Shown here one piece after another: positions 1 to 10,661 of a stretch of DNA of 64,000 nt. The notes beneath the pieces are model-generated. The model had not been told where the DNA came from and made no database searches. It was given only the letters and a program-made list of their open reading frames with translations. This stretch comes from Phytopythium helicoides. Taxonomy: Eukaryota; Oomycota; Peronosporomycetes; Pythiales; Pythiaceae. The position numbers and the translations under genes are program-made. The stretch is from the NCBI GenBank assembly GCA_024867545.1, contig JANFNE010000065.1, positions 124,001 to 188,000 of the forward strand, read 5' to 3'. The first letter of the stretch is position 1, and the number at the start of each line of letters is the position of its first letter.

Positions 1-2446
1 CGGTCTCCTGCACAAGCATCTTGATCAGCGTCGACTTACCAGCACCGTTGGCACCGATGACAGCCACACGTGAGGCAAGACACAGCTTGACCGAGACGTT
101 CTCGAGCTGAGGCTTGGAAGCACCCGGGTAGGTGAACGTGGCGTTGTCCAGCGTCAAGATACGACGGGTCATCGAGTTGATACCTTCGAGACGGCCAGGC
201 TCTGGCAGCTTAAAGACAGTGTCCGACGACGTCAGCTCGTAGTAATGCTTGGCCTCGGGGTGGATCTCGACGAAAGCGTTCAGCTTCATGGGGTACAGCA
301 CCAACTTCTTGGACTCGTAGTGAAGCACATCCGTGCACACATTGTCCAGGAAACCAGTGTCGTGCGACACCAGCAGCACCGTCATCGACTCGAGCGAGTT
401 CAGGTAGTCAACAAGCCACTGCACAGCATGGACGTCCAAGTGGTTCGTCGGCTCATCAAGCAGCAGAACGTCAGCGTTGTACAGCATCGCACGCGCAATG
501 GCCAGCTTCATGCGCCAACCACCCGAAAGAGCTTCGATCTCGCCGTCAAGCATCTTGCGGGTGAAACCAATCTCTGTGAGAACTTTCTCGACTTCCTCAG
601 CCGTCTGGTGCGAGAGCTCGGGAGCCTTGATCATGGACTCCAGAAGGCTTCCCTGACTGTCCACAACGTGCTCGTGCTGCACGTAGATCGTTCGCAGGTT
701 CTCGGGCAGACCTTCAATCGCACCGTTCGCCAGGTTACGCATGAGCGTGGTCTTTCCAACACCGTTCTTGCCGATGAGACCGTAGCGGTGGCCACGAGTC
801 AGGCGGAGGACAGCATTGCGAAGCAGGATCTTGCCACCGTATGCGAGCGAGAAGTCAATGTCACAGACATCGTTAGGGTCCGTAGACTTGACGCGGGCAG
901 CACCAAGGCCTCCGCAAGCACCACGCAGGCCCTCCGACAGCCGAGTAGCCTCCTCCTCACGCATGTGGGGTGTGAGGTAGGATAGAACGACAGTGTTCCA
1001 CTCGGAGCCGAGGTGCTGGGTCGCGAGTTCCGTGCAGATGTCCGAGATATACTCAAGCGTGAAGTCGGTGAGGCCAGGGTAGGCCGAACGCTCGACGCTG
1101 TCGTTAAAGCACGTCAGAATGTCGCTCTGCAGCTTCTTACGGATCTCGATGGGATCCTCGTCCTTGGACACGCCATCACCCGCGGCGTGGACAAGGTGAG
1201 CACGAGCCTCCTTGGCAGCCTCGACGACCTCCTCGTCAATCAGGCGGTCAATTGCAGTGTCAAGCTGGGGAAGCAAAAGCGGCACGAACGGCAGCACGTC
1301 GGTCGGGCGAACCACGAGGCGGCACATGCTGTCGATAATCTTGGAAGCCTTCCGCTTCAGCGACGAGCTGTTGATGCTTGTGTCGCGGAGGGCCTTGTGG
1401 AGCAGCGGGGCAATCAGCGAGAGCGTTGGCGCGTCCACGTTGGCGACGAAGGTGGTCGCCAGCAGGCTGTCGATTGCCTTCACGGTCTCCTCAGGGGCGA
1501 GCGATGACACCCACAAGCTCCGGCACGAGAGGGACAACGTCGTCGTTGTTGATCTTGGAGCAGACGGCGATAAGCGCGTCGATGGATGCGGCCTGCACCT
1601 GCTTCTTGGTGTCCCACACGTAGTCGGTGACAATCGGCATGATCTCCGGGAGCCATCCAGACACCTGCTCACTGGCGGTCTCGCTGAGCTCGTTGAGCAG
1701 GTTGAGAGCCGCGACCTTGGTCTGCCACTGGCGGATCTTGAGCGTCTTGTAGATTTGGCCCAGCACGGTGTGCATCGCCAGCGGGTTAACCTTCTGCGCG
1801 ATGGTCGAGAACAGCGAAGCAGCCGCGTTCTTCACGGCGCTCTCCGAGTCCGCGTGGCGCTGTCCAATGACCGGCAGCATCTCCACCACGACGGCCTCCA
1901 TGGCCACCGACAGCTGCTCGTTCTTGAACAGCGCCGAGTACGCGAGCAAGGCACCCTCGCGGGAAGCCGTGGGCTTGCCTCGATGTGCTTTTGGAGCTCG
2001 GCGAACACGTGGACTCCGGCCTCGCTGGCGATGCCCACGACCTCCACGGCCGCGGCGAGGTCGGCGGCAGCAGCCTCGCGCTTGCTCTTGGTAGCGAAGC
2101 CGTCCGTGAGGCGGGCGAGCACGGCGCTGAGCTGCATCTTGGCGGCGTCGGCGCCCTCCTCCGCGGCGGAGCGCAGCGCGTCGATCTGCTCGTCGGTCGC
2201 GAGCTCGCGGAACTCGTCGCTGCTCTCGTCGGAGGAGCTCGCCGAGGTCTCGGAGCGCGGCGCCGCGGGCTTAAAGACAGCCGCGCCGACGCTGAGCGAG
2301 GATGCGCGGGGCGCCACAACCTGCAGCGGTGCCGACGCGGGCGCCGGCGCGGGAGGCAGCGACGCCAGCACCGACGCCTTTGGTGCCATGGCGGCGGCCA
2401 GCAGCGCGTCGTTCGCGGCCTTGCGCGCGCGCTGAGCCTTGCCCAT
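1..2446 (-). CDS. Elongation factor 3 (ABC-F type translation ATPase), 5' part
   Basis: Encodes the N-terminal ~810 residues of an EF-3, the ribosome-associated ATPase that promotes E-site tRNA release during elongation; the C-terminal end runs off the window. An Ala/Ser-rich N-terminal region of about 130 residues is followed by HEAT-repeat sequence (reading GVIARPEETVKAID, typical of EF-3), then the first ABC domain with Walker A GKNGVGKTTL (about residue 556), signature LSGGW and Walker B VLLLDEPTNHLD. The second domain's Walker A GANGAGKSTL lies near base 40. There are no membrane segments, so it is not a transporter. The ATG at 2446 opens the frame and an Inr-like promoter lies 59 bp upstream. 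Two single-base indels break the frame: one G too few at 1971-1973 and one too many at 1494-1497. They cancel and probably are sequencing errors, as EF-3 is expected to be essential. Confidence 0.92.
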
Positions 2447-2504
2447 GGTGGTGGTGGAGCGGGCGAGCGAGCGGGCGGGGAGCGAGGGGCGAGTGGCTGG
2501 CGTC

Positions 2505-2520
2505 GAGTGCCGGAATGAGC
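2505..2520 (-). promoter_or_regulatory. Inr/FPR-like core promoter of EF-3 gene
   Basis: On the minus strand the bases read GCTCATTCCGGCACTC. This matches the oomycete Inr plus flanking promoter region consensus GCTCATTYBNNNWTTY at 15 of 16 positions and ends 59 bp before the ATG. Confidence 0.6.
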
Positions 2521-3596
2521 GAGGAGCAAAGGGCGAAGAGCTACGTACGACTGGGCTACGTCAGCCACTGAATCGAATCTGAAGGAGATGGGCGGGTTTT
2601 TAACGGTTTTTCTGAGGCGAAATCTGATTCGATACAAATGGCGAGATAGTTGGGAGTGGCTCAGACTCAGAAGACTATTTTTGCGACGTTTCAGCAGCCA
2701 ATCAGGGGACTGGAATTAGATGTGACGTGTGACGCGGCGTGCGTGCGACCCAACGTGTCCCAAAGCGCGGACTGGCCCTCCTCCGAAGGGTACGTGGCGC
2801 TTCGACACACACTGCGGAATCAAGAGCCATTCGGTCTCCAGCTGCAGCTCGGTGAGCTAGATAGATTTTGCCAGTCGTATCCTGTCTGTCCTAGGAAGGC
2901 ACGAGCTCTTTTGAGAAGAGCGATCTCGTAGGACGTTCCTCTAGCAAAGCTATGCTGTCGAGTGCACAGCTTTGCCAACGACGAGGGAAGGCACTTCGAT
3001 TCTCGTTGCTAGCTGCAATGTAGCTGGATCCCTGTTCCTCTGTGTGCTGGCGACTATTGCTCGCTTGGAGTGAACCAAAAGGCCACAACTTCTGTTGTCG
3101 TGTGCTTGCAACGCAGTTGACTGACTCGAGTTGAGGTGGGCGGCGTCCCGATCTCTCTATTGCACCTCTCGTCCACTACTTCAGCTCATTCGAGCAGTAC
3201 CAGGTGCCTCTGCAACCTCTCGCAAGATTCGTCTGCACCAACATGTTCATCAATTGCACCGGCACGCTACTGAGCACTCCTGCGGTCCAGATCGCTCGCT
3301 GATTCCGCTGACCGCATCAAGTCGCCGGATGCCACCGTCCAATCCGTGGCGGCCAATGCCTCGACGCGGTGCTTGAGCTTTACAACTCAGTGCTGAGCTG
3401 CTCCAGAGCGCTGGCAGCGACACAGCTTGGGGGCGGTACGGAGGGCGCCGGAGGTCAAGCGTGTGCACAGCTTGGCGAGCAGCGCGAGTGAGCAATACGA
3501 TCACTGCAAGGTCTCCTCAATCGGGCCAGACCGTACTCTTCTGTAGGGCCTGAGTGTTGTCAATTGCATTGGCGTCGTATGCTCCGACCACGCAAT

Positions 3597-3600
<4 letters not shown>
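2521..3600. other. Divergent intergenic region
   Basis: About 1.1 kb between the divergently transcribed EF-3 and ABCA genes. No open frame here looks coding and I see no repeat. It ends in a CT dinucleotide tract. Confidence 0.6.

Positions 3601-3629
<29 letters not shown>
3601..3629 (+). repeat. (CT)n microsatellite
   Basis: An uninterrupted run of about 14 CT units. It directly abuts, and partly supplies, the Inr motif of the ABCA gene. Confidence 0.95.
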
Positions 3630-3634
<5 letters not shown>

Positions 3635-3641
3635 CGCTTTC
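3626..3641 (+). promoter_or_regulatory. Inr/FPR core promoter of ABCA gene
   Basis: Reads TCTCATTTTCGCTTTC, 15 of 16 matches to GCTCATTYBNNNWTTY, and lies 35 bp before the ATG at 3677. It supports that ATG as the original start. Confidence 0.6.
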
Positions 3642-3676
3642 GCTGGGAGCCGGGCTAGTTGATAAAGGTGAAGTAC

Positions 3677-6600
3677 ATGCTTCGATGGTCAGAGCAGGCA
3701 TCGAGCACCACCAGGATGCTCGCGATGACCGGGGCCTCGGGGTCGTCTTCATCCTCCGCAGTGGTGTCTGCTGGCGAGAGTGCAGGCCCTTTCTCGGAAT
3801 GCCTCACCAACATCACCATGAATGACGCCAGCTACGCGTACTGCGTCATGAATTCGGGCTTGTTCGAGGCGAGCGCAGACAGAATTGGAACGTGCCGACT
3901 GCTATGTACCGATCCATCCACAACCGCGTCCAGCTCGTGCTGCGACGCAGCAGCAGCCCTCACTAACTGCAACGTCACAAACCCCGACGTAGCGTCTTGC
4001 AAAGTCATCATCGACGATACACTCGGCCTCGGTCGCCAGTGCAACGATGCGACCCATGACGCAAGCTTTTTCGCCATATGCGGTATTGTCTTGATCGCAT
4101 TTGTTGCTCTTAGCTATCGAGCAAAGTACAAACCAACCCACCAAATCAAAGCGCTTTATGACTCGGCCGCTTCGTGGAGGTGTGCAATTCTGGGGTCGCG
4201 TCAAGTTACCAATCTCGTGTGGAAGAACCTGCTCATTCGTCGAAGCAAGCCCATCGCGACATTCATCGAGTTTTTGCTCCCAGTAGCTCTTGCGACTGCG
4301 CTTGTCGTCATGTCAAACCTTGAGACGATCTTTGGGAGCAATGATGAGGTCAAGTATGCGTGGTTGAGCAACACCACCGCCTCAACGGACCCAGATCCAG
4401 TATTCTGCATTGAGCTGGAGCCAATGACAAAGGTGTCTATTGGAGCTCCAACCTCAAGTCAGTCAACGTTTTACAGCACGGGACAGTCTGTGATCGGGCT
4501 CTTCTTGCTCATTAGCTACATCAGATTTGTGTCGTCTACCACTTCAGCGATGGTCATCGAGAAGGAGACACGCATTCGTGAAGTCATGAAGATTATGGGA
4601 CTATCGAACTGGACCATACTCTTGTCTTGGATGGTCACTACTGCCCTACTGTCAGCGCCGCTATCATTTGTGATTGCAGCCCAACTAAAATACGGCAAAG
4701 TGTTCCCCGAAGCGAGCTATTCGACGCTAGTGTTCCTCTTCTGGTCGCTTAGCATGTCAATCGTGAGTTTCAGTTACTTCGTCACGCCATTTTTCAATAA
4801 GTCCCGAACAGCATCGATTGCATCAGTGCTTCTTTGGCTGATGCTTTTCTTCCCGTTTTTTGCTGTCGAACCAAGAGAAAACCCAGCCAAGTACCTTGCT
4901 GCCCTCTCGGCACCAGCTGCTTTTGCTCTCGCGATTGATGATTTGTTGCGGCACGCCCAGCTTGGCACTGGGTTGGCATACTCCGCCGGACTTTTGGAAT
5001 ACCCCATCACAATACCATCTGCGTTCTCCATGGCGTGGTTTTTGCTTGCAGACGCTCTCGTTTTTATTCTCCTCGGATGGTACTTTGACGAGGTTTTACC
5101 ACAAGAATACGGCATCCAAAAGCCGTGGTACTTTGTGTTCCAGCCAGAGCTATGGAGTGGATTTGAGGGCATTTTCCACCCAAATAGGTTATCTCCTGAA
5201 GTTACTGTGGTTGAAGACTCGTACACCATTACCTCTCCCCACGCAGAGTTCATACCTGTTCACAGTCCAAAACCGCTCAACGTGGAAACTGAAAACTCAA
5301 CGACAAGCCAGTCTATCGTTCATCAAGCTCTAGTTGAGCATCCAAGTGCATCAATGGCGGCTCAAACTCAGTCCTGGGACGTGTTTGCAAATCCGGGAGT
5401 TACGCAAGGAATTCACTGTTGAAGGCACTTTGAAGGTTGCTGTGGAAAGTTTGACTCTCACGCTATACTCCGGGCAAATCACAGCACTACTCGGACACAA
5501 TGGAGCAGGTAAATCGACTACAATTTCAATGTTAACTGGTCTCATACCGCCAACTTCAGGCGATGCAACTCTTCACGGTAAATCTCTCCGAGCGATATCA
5601 GTGAGCTACGTCGGATTATGGGAATCTGTCCGCAGCATGACGTGTTGTTCAAAGAGCTCACAGTCGAAGAGCATCTCAAGTTCTTTGGATCGATGAAGAA
5701 TGTGCCAGACGACAAACTGCAGCAGGAAGTGGACAGGCTGGTCGAGGACGTTGGGCTTGTTGAGAAGCGAGCTGTTCGAACAAAATACCTCTCGGGTGGC
5801 CAAAAGCGCAAGCTTAGTGTGGCTCTTGCTTTGGTTGGTGATAGCAAGCTTGTGTTCCTGGATGAACCGACATCGGGAATGGATCCGTACTCGAGGCGAT
5901 TTACGTGGAATCTACTGCAGCGGAATCGTGAAGATCGCGTCACTGTGCTAACAACACATTTTATGGACGAGGCTGACATTTTAGGAGATCGAATTGCCAT
6001 CATGGCAGATGGCCAGTTGCGCTGTGTCGGCAGCTCGTTGTTTTTGAAAAATCGCTATGGTGCCGGCTACAATCTGACAATGATCAAGTCTTCACAATGC
6101 GACGTGAGCTTGGTGAGCAGCTTTTTGCGCTCGTTCGTGCCAAAGGCAAAGTTACTCAGTAATTATGGTTCAGAGGTTGTTTTTCAGCTCCCGTCGGCTT
6201 CATCGGGGGTATTTGCATCCATGCTGAAAGCTCTGGATGATCAATTGGATATTGCTGGGTGATTCGCCAGTATGGGATCTCGGTGACGACCTTGGAAGAA
6301 GTATTTTTGCGGATCGCAGATACCGAGCGTGACGGAGTTCATGTAACGGGCGATACCAGAACTGCTGAAAAATACGACTATCAGCACTCGTCAAAAAGTA
6401 AAGCGTTGTCTATCAGAGTCAGCATGCAATGAGACTGACACAGTGGTCAAGGAAACACCAACATTTGCTACACAATATCGAGCGATGCTGACTAAGCGAT
6501 TTCGGATCACTAAACGTGATCACAAAAGTCTAGTCAACTCCATTGGCATTCCCCTCCTCTTCTTTGTGATCTTGGTCTCACTTCCAAGTATTCAAGTTGC

Positions 6601-9037
6601 GGACTTTTTAACCCGCGGGTTTTCCATGACTATAGCGTCAGCCGAGCAGCAAGAATCTTGTACTGCTGACGATTTCGCGCTGACGCCATTCACTAAGAGC
6701 AACAGAACCGCCTGCTACGAGAATTTTGAGTATTGCTCTCTTGGGGTTATTGACTGCAACGCCGACAGTTGCTGTAATGCGAATAACGCCCAGTCTCCGT
6801 ATTACCCGTGCAATACGTGTACATGGTCTGTCTATTCTACGCAAACAATTCCGTGTTACAACAGATAGTGCCTCAGTAAAGATGCTGCTAAGCTCCAAGT
6901 GATTCTCAACGCTCTCATCACCTCAGTGCTGGTCATGCTCGCATTCTCCTTCATTCCAGCGGTTAGTGTCGCTTCGTTGTACGCGAAAAAGACCCCATTC
7001 AGAACGCAAAGGGCCTTCAGCTCATCTGTGGCGCAAATAAGACCGCTTACTGGTGTGCAAACTTGACGCATGACGCAACAGTCATGCTCATTCCTGTTGT
7101 TGCTGCATTAGCGCTAGTGCCGCTTTCCAACCGGACTCTCTCAAATGCTGTCGAGATCGCTGGCGTTGCGTCTCTTGTTATTTCCCACGCTTTGTCGGTC
7201 ATCCCCATGGCATATCTGTTTTCTTTCCGCTTCACAAAGCATTCTGCAGCACAAACGTCGTTGCTAGTGTTCGCATTATGCACTGGTGGCTTACTGAGCG
7301 TTCTGTCCTTCTTTTGCCGCGTCATCGACTTCAACTTGACCCCGCATGCAAGCACTCAGTTTTCGTTGTCAGCACTCGACCGCAACTACTTGCGATGGAT
7401 CTTTCTGCTATTCCCGGGATATGCACTAAACATTGGCATCTTCGAGATCGCTACAAGAAAGCTGAGCAGGCGTGCACTCCACGGCACCCAGAACACTTCC
7501 CCGTCCTCCTTCTTTGGGCTCTTCCAGGGTCTTGGAACGGATATCACGTGCCGCACGTGCTGGTCCAAAACGACAAAGACTTGTTGCATCCGTGGCGTAT
7601 TTGACCTCGATGTCGCTGGCGGATCTTTGATGTATGGTGTCGTCGAAGTGATACTATTCACAGCATTGGTATTCGCAATCGAAAATCGAAAGCTAATATG
7701 GAGAGCAAATGCAAGCTCAGATATCTCGCCCCAAATTGATGAGGACAGTGATGTTGTTGACGAGAGACAGAAGGTGGAACAGATGCATCCCTCGCCGAAC
7801 GACATCATCTTCATCCGCAACTTGCGCCAGGAATACAACGATGGCAGCAAGGTTGCTCTTCAGGATCTGTGTCTGAGCATCCAGCGAGGCGAGTGTTTTG
7901 GATACCTTGGAATCAATGGTGCTGGCAAGTCGACAACCATGAAGGTTCTAACCGGCGAGATCGCTCCGACCAACGGATTCGTGACGCTCGGCGGATACGA
8001 TTTGTCCAAGGACCGAGACAAGGCACGCACAGTCGTTGGATACTGTCCGCAGTTCGACGCGCTCCACGACTTGCTTACTGTTGAGGAGCAGCTCGAACTA
8101 TACGCTCGTCTGAAGGGAGTTCCGTCGGCGCAAGTGGCCGAGGCTGTGGACCAGAAGATCGAGGAAGTTGGTTTGACGGAGTATCGCTCGAAGCTGACTC
8201 GTGGACTGAGCGGTGGCAACAAGCGCAAGGTGTCGACGGCAATTGCTCTCATCGGTTCGCCGCACATTATCTTCTTGGACGAGCCGTCGACTGGTGTGGA
8301 CCCTAGCTCTCGTCGCAAGATGTGGGATGTGATTGCCAGCGTGTGTGCCCGCAAGGAATCGTGCGTGGTGCTGACCACTCACAGCATGGAGGAGTGCGAG
8401 GCGCTGTGTACGCGAGTGGGCATCCTCGTGAGCGGTCGACTGAAGTGTCTGGGCAGTGTGGAGCACTTGAAGCAGAAGTTCGGTCGTGGATACTCGGTCG
8501 AGGTAAAGCTGCGTGAGCCAGAGCCGATGGTGATCGAGCGTCTTCGGATGGAGGTGATGCGACTCCTTGGGTCGATCACTCCGTTTATCACTCCGAACGA
8601 CGTAGGTACCGCTGTGTGGATCTCTCGGCGTTCCTGACCGCGCGCCGATGATCCTCAATGGCACGGAGAATGGCTGGATACTCAAGAGCTACCTGGATTC
8701 CTCCGGCGAGATCCCGATCGACGTGTTCTGTTTGTGGTGGCACTCACAGAACCTTGGTGAAGGGCTGCAAGACTTTTTCCGCCACAAGTTGCCTGGCAGC
8801 ACTCTCGTGGAACACCAGGGCGACCACTTCCAGTTCCAGGTTCCCAAGCGCTCGGCTCGTCCGTTCGCAGTGTTCGGGCTGCTAGAGAGCAACAAGGTGG
8901 AGCTGCAAGTGAGCGAGTACGGCGTGAGCGACACCTCGCTCGAACACATCTTCAACAACATGGCAGCGCAGCAAAAGGAAGAGCGGTTGATTGGTTACGA
9001 GAAGTATTCACTACCTGATGGCGTTGACCGAGATTGA
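3677..9037 (+). pseudogene. ABCA-type full-size ABC transporter, multiply disrupted
   Basis: Layout is that of an ABCA lipid-type exporter, TMD1-NBD1-TMD2-NBD2. TMD1 spans 4200-5200. NBD1 spans 5400-6330, with Walker [10 protein letters not shown], signature LSGGQ and LVFLDEPTSGMDP. TMD2 spans 6460-7700. NBD2 spans 7800-8600, with GINGAGKST, LSGGNKRK and IIFLDEPSTGVDP, followed by a C-terminal domain. Before TMD1 lies an unusual Cys-rich segment (nine or more Cys in about 120 residues) and one TM helix. The frame is broken near 5380, 5595, 6255, 6425, 6965-6985 and 8605. An in-frame TAG at about 6866 has the same frame on both sides, so at least one nonsense change is present. Single-base indels also occur in other genes here, so part of the damage could be sequence error, but the stop and the density favour a pseudogene. 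Confidence 0.75.
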
Positions 9038-9142
9038 GAGTAGGTACTTTCATTTGGATATGCAGTCGCGCTCTCGAGCGGATAGTGTTTGAATTAGGAT
9101 CAGTAAGATTTTTGAGTTCATCCAGGAGAATAGCCCTCCACG

Positions 9143-10555
9143 TCAGAATGCCACATTGCGAATGAACTTTTCGATCATGTCGAGCGCAACTTCAGGACGG
9201 TCACCAGGAGCCATGTGTCCAGCGTTGTACATCTCGATAAACGTCAGTCTCGAGTATGAGCGCACACGCCCAGCTCTCAGAATTCCCGAGTCCGTCGAGT
9301 ATGGCCGTGACTCTGACACCCTGAACCCGTCCGATCCGTTCCACTCGAGCCCAACTGCTGTTGCCTCTGTAGCGTACACATTGCACAGAATGTCAGCGTC
9401 TCCAGCATACATCAGGACTCGAAGACCGGCATCCAGAAGATCGGAAACTAACGGCGCCACACTCATAAACGCCGAATAGGTTGGTGCGGAGAAGAATGCA
9501 TTATTGATGGTGTCGTTCACAAAACGCCACCCTCCCAGGGACGGATTGACGCCGAGATAGCTGCGCAAGCTTGGAGAGTCGAGATAAGCTTTGATGCTTG
9601 GAACTTTTAGTAGACACAAGCTGGCATTCGTCTCCGACGAGTTGCATTCTTGTCGAATATCGTATGGGCTTCGATGTGCTTCGAGCAAGGGTGATATCAG
9701 AGGCTTCCTGCAGAAGTTATAGGCATTCGCGCACACACTTGCATTGAGCTGACAGCTGAGCATCGCGGATTCGCACAACGGCTTCTCTTTCTGAATAGCT
9801 TCAATGGCCGTATCATTGGCTAGAGCGATGTTGTAGTTGTTGATGACCATATCTCCAGTGCGCGCCACAACTTGGACAGGATCGGTGAAGCCGTTTCCAA
9901 TGGCGATACCCTTGAGATTGATGGGGACTACGTCAGTGCACTCTGAATCAAGGCAGCACTCGATTTGCTTCTTCCAGATGTAGTGAGCCGCCGATGGAAC
10001 GAAGTGGCCAGCCATGCTTTCACCAACAAAGAATATCTCACGTCCGTGAAGCTCAGGGTGCTTGGCGAGAAATCCCTGCAGGAACCAGTACACGCTCTCA
10101 TCAACACGCTCTTCGGTGAATTCGTCGTCTTCCGCTACAGTAGAGAACGAGAACCCAGAGTTTGCAGGCATGTCGACCCAAACCATGTTGGCACTTGTCG
10201 TCCACGAATACGGATTCGGTGTCGTGGTCAAGTCGTCATTGACAATGCATGGTCCATTTTCGGCTAGCAGACCAAAGGTGCCACCCATCCCTGGGCCTCC
10301 TGGGAGCCACACCACGAGTGGATCGGTGGAGGGGTCGTTGCGCGACTCAAAGTACCAATAGAAGTAGTGCGTGTCGACGCGGTTCTTCAGCTTGATGTAC
10401 CCAGCGTCTTGGTTTTCGAGCCCACAGAAGCACTCGCGCGTCACACCACTGGCATCTGCCAGCCATATTGGCTGCGCGTTCATGCTCGCTGCAGAGGAGA
10501 ACAATGTTGCGAATGCGGCCAGCACAGCGGGAGCAAATAGATCGATTCGATGCAT
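9143..10555 (-). CDS. Secreted serine carboxypeptidase-like protein (S10 family)
   Basis: 470 residues, single exon. A signal peptide of about 24-28 residues is followed by an S10 alpha/beta-hydrolase fold. Likely catalytic residues are Ser180 (GESMAG, usually GESYAG), Asp386 (YAGDADILCN) and His447 (NAGHMAPGDRP). Several N-glycosylation sequons and paired Cys fit secretion or vacuolar delivery. The usual W-x-NGGPGCSS motif reads WLPGGPGMGG at residues 83-92. The Asn that binds the substrate's C-terminal carboxylate in carboxypeptidase Y is Pro, and Cys-Ser-Ser is Met-Gly-Gly. The triad is retained, so hydrolase activity is plausible, but specificity may differ from classical carboxypeptidases; an acyltransferase-like role as in plant SCPL proteins is possible. 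Start ATG at 10555 follows an Inr motif by 39 bp. Confidence 0.93.
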   Translation of the reverse strand: MHRIDLFAPAVLAAFATLFSSAASMNAQPIWLADASGVTRECFCGLENQDAGYIKLKNRVDTHYFYWYFESRNDPSTDPLVVWLPGGPGMGGTFGLLAENGPCIVNDDLTTTPNPYSWTTSANMVWVDMPANSGFSFSTVAEDDEFTEERVDESVYWFLQGFLAKHPELHGREIFFVGESMAGHFVPSAAHYIWKKQIECCLDSECTDVVPINLKGIAIGNGFTDPVQVVARTGDMVINNYNIALANDTAIEAIQKEKPLCESAMLSCQLNASVCANAYNFCRKPLISPLLEAHRSPYDIRQECNSSETNASLCLLKVPSIKAYLDSPSLRSYLGVNPSLGGWRFVNDTINNAFFSAPTYSAFMSVAPLVSDLLDAGLRVLMYAGDADILCNVYATEATAVGLEWNGSDGFRVSESRPYSTDSGILRAGRVRSYSRLTFIEMYNAGHMAPGDRPEVALDMIEKFIRNVAF

Positions 10556-10594
10556 CTCAAGTGGGTGTTTGAAAACAGGTTCGTGTCAGCCGGA

Positions 10595-10610
10595 GAATTG
10601 AAGAATGAAC
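10595..10610 (-). promoter_or_regulatory. Inr/FPR core promoter of carboxypeptidase gene
   Basis: On the minus strand reads GTTCATTCTTCAATTC, 15 of 16 matches to GCTCATTYBNNNWTTY, and ends 39 bp before the ATG. Confidence 0.7.
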
Positions 10611-10661
10611 ACCTGGGGAACTCTATCTAGTTTTTGGATTGCAACGCGAACGAGAAGCCTA

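Noticed and set aside
1..2446. Membrane ABC transporter
   Set aside because: No TM segments; HEAT repeats followed by two ABC domains with EF-3 motifs.
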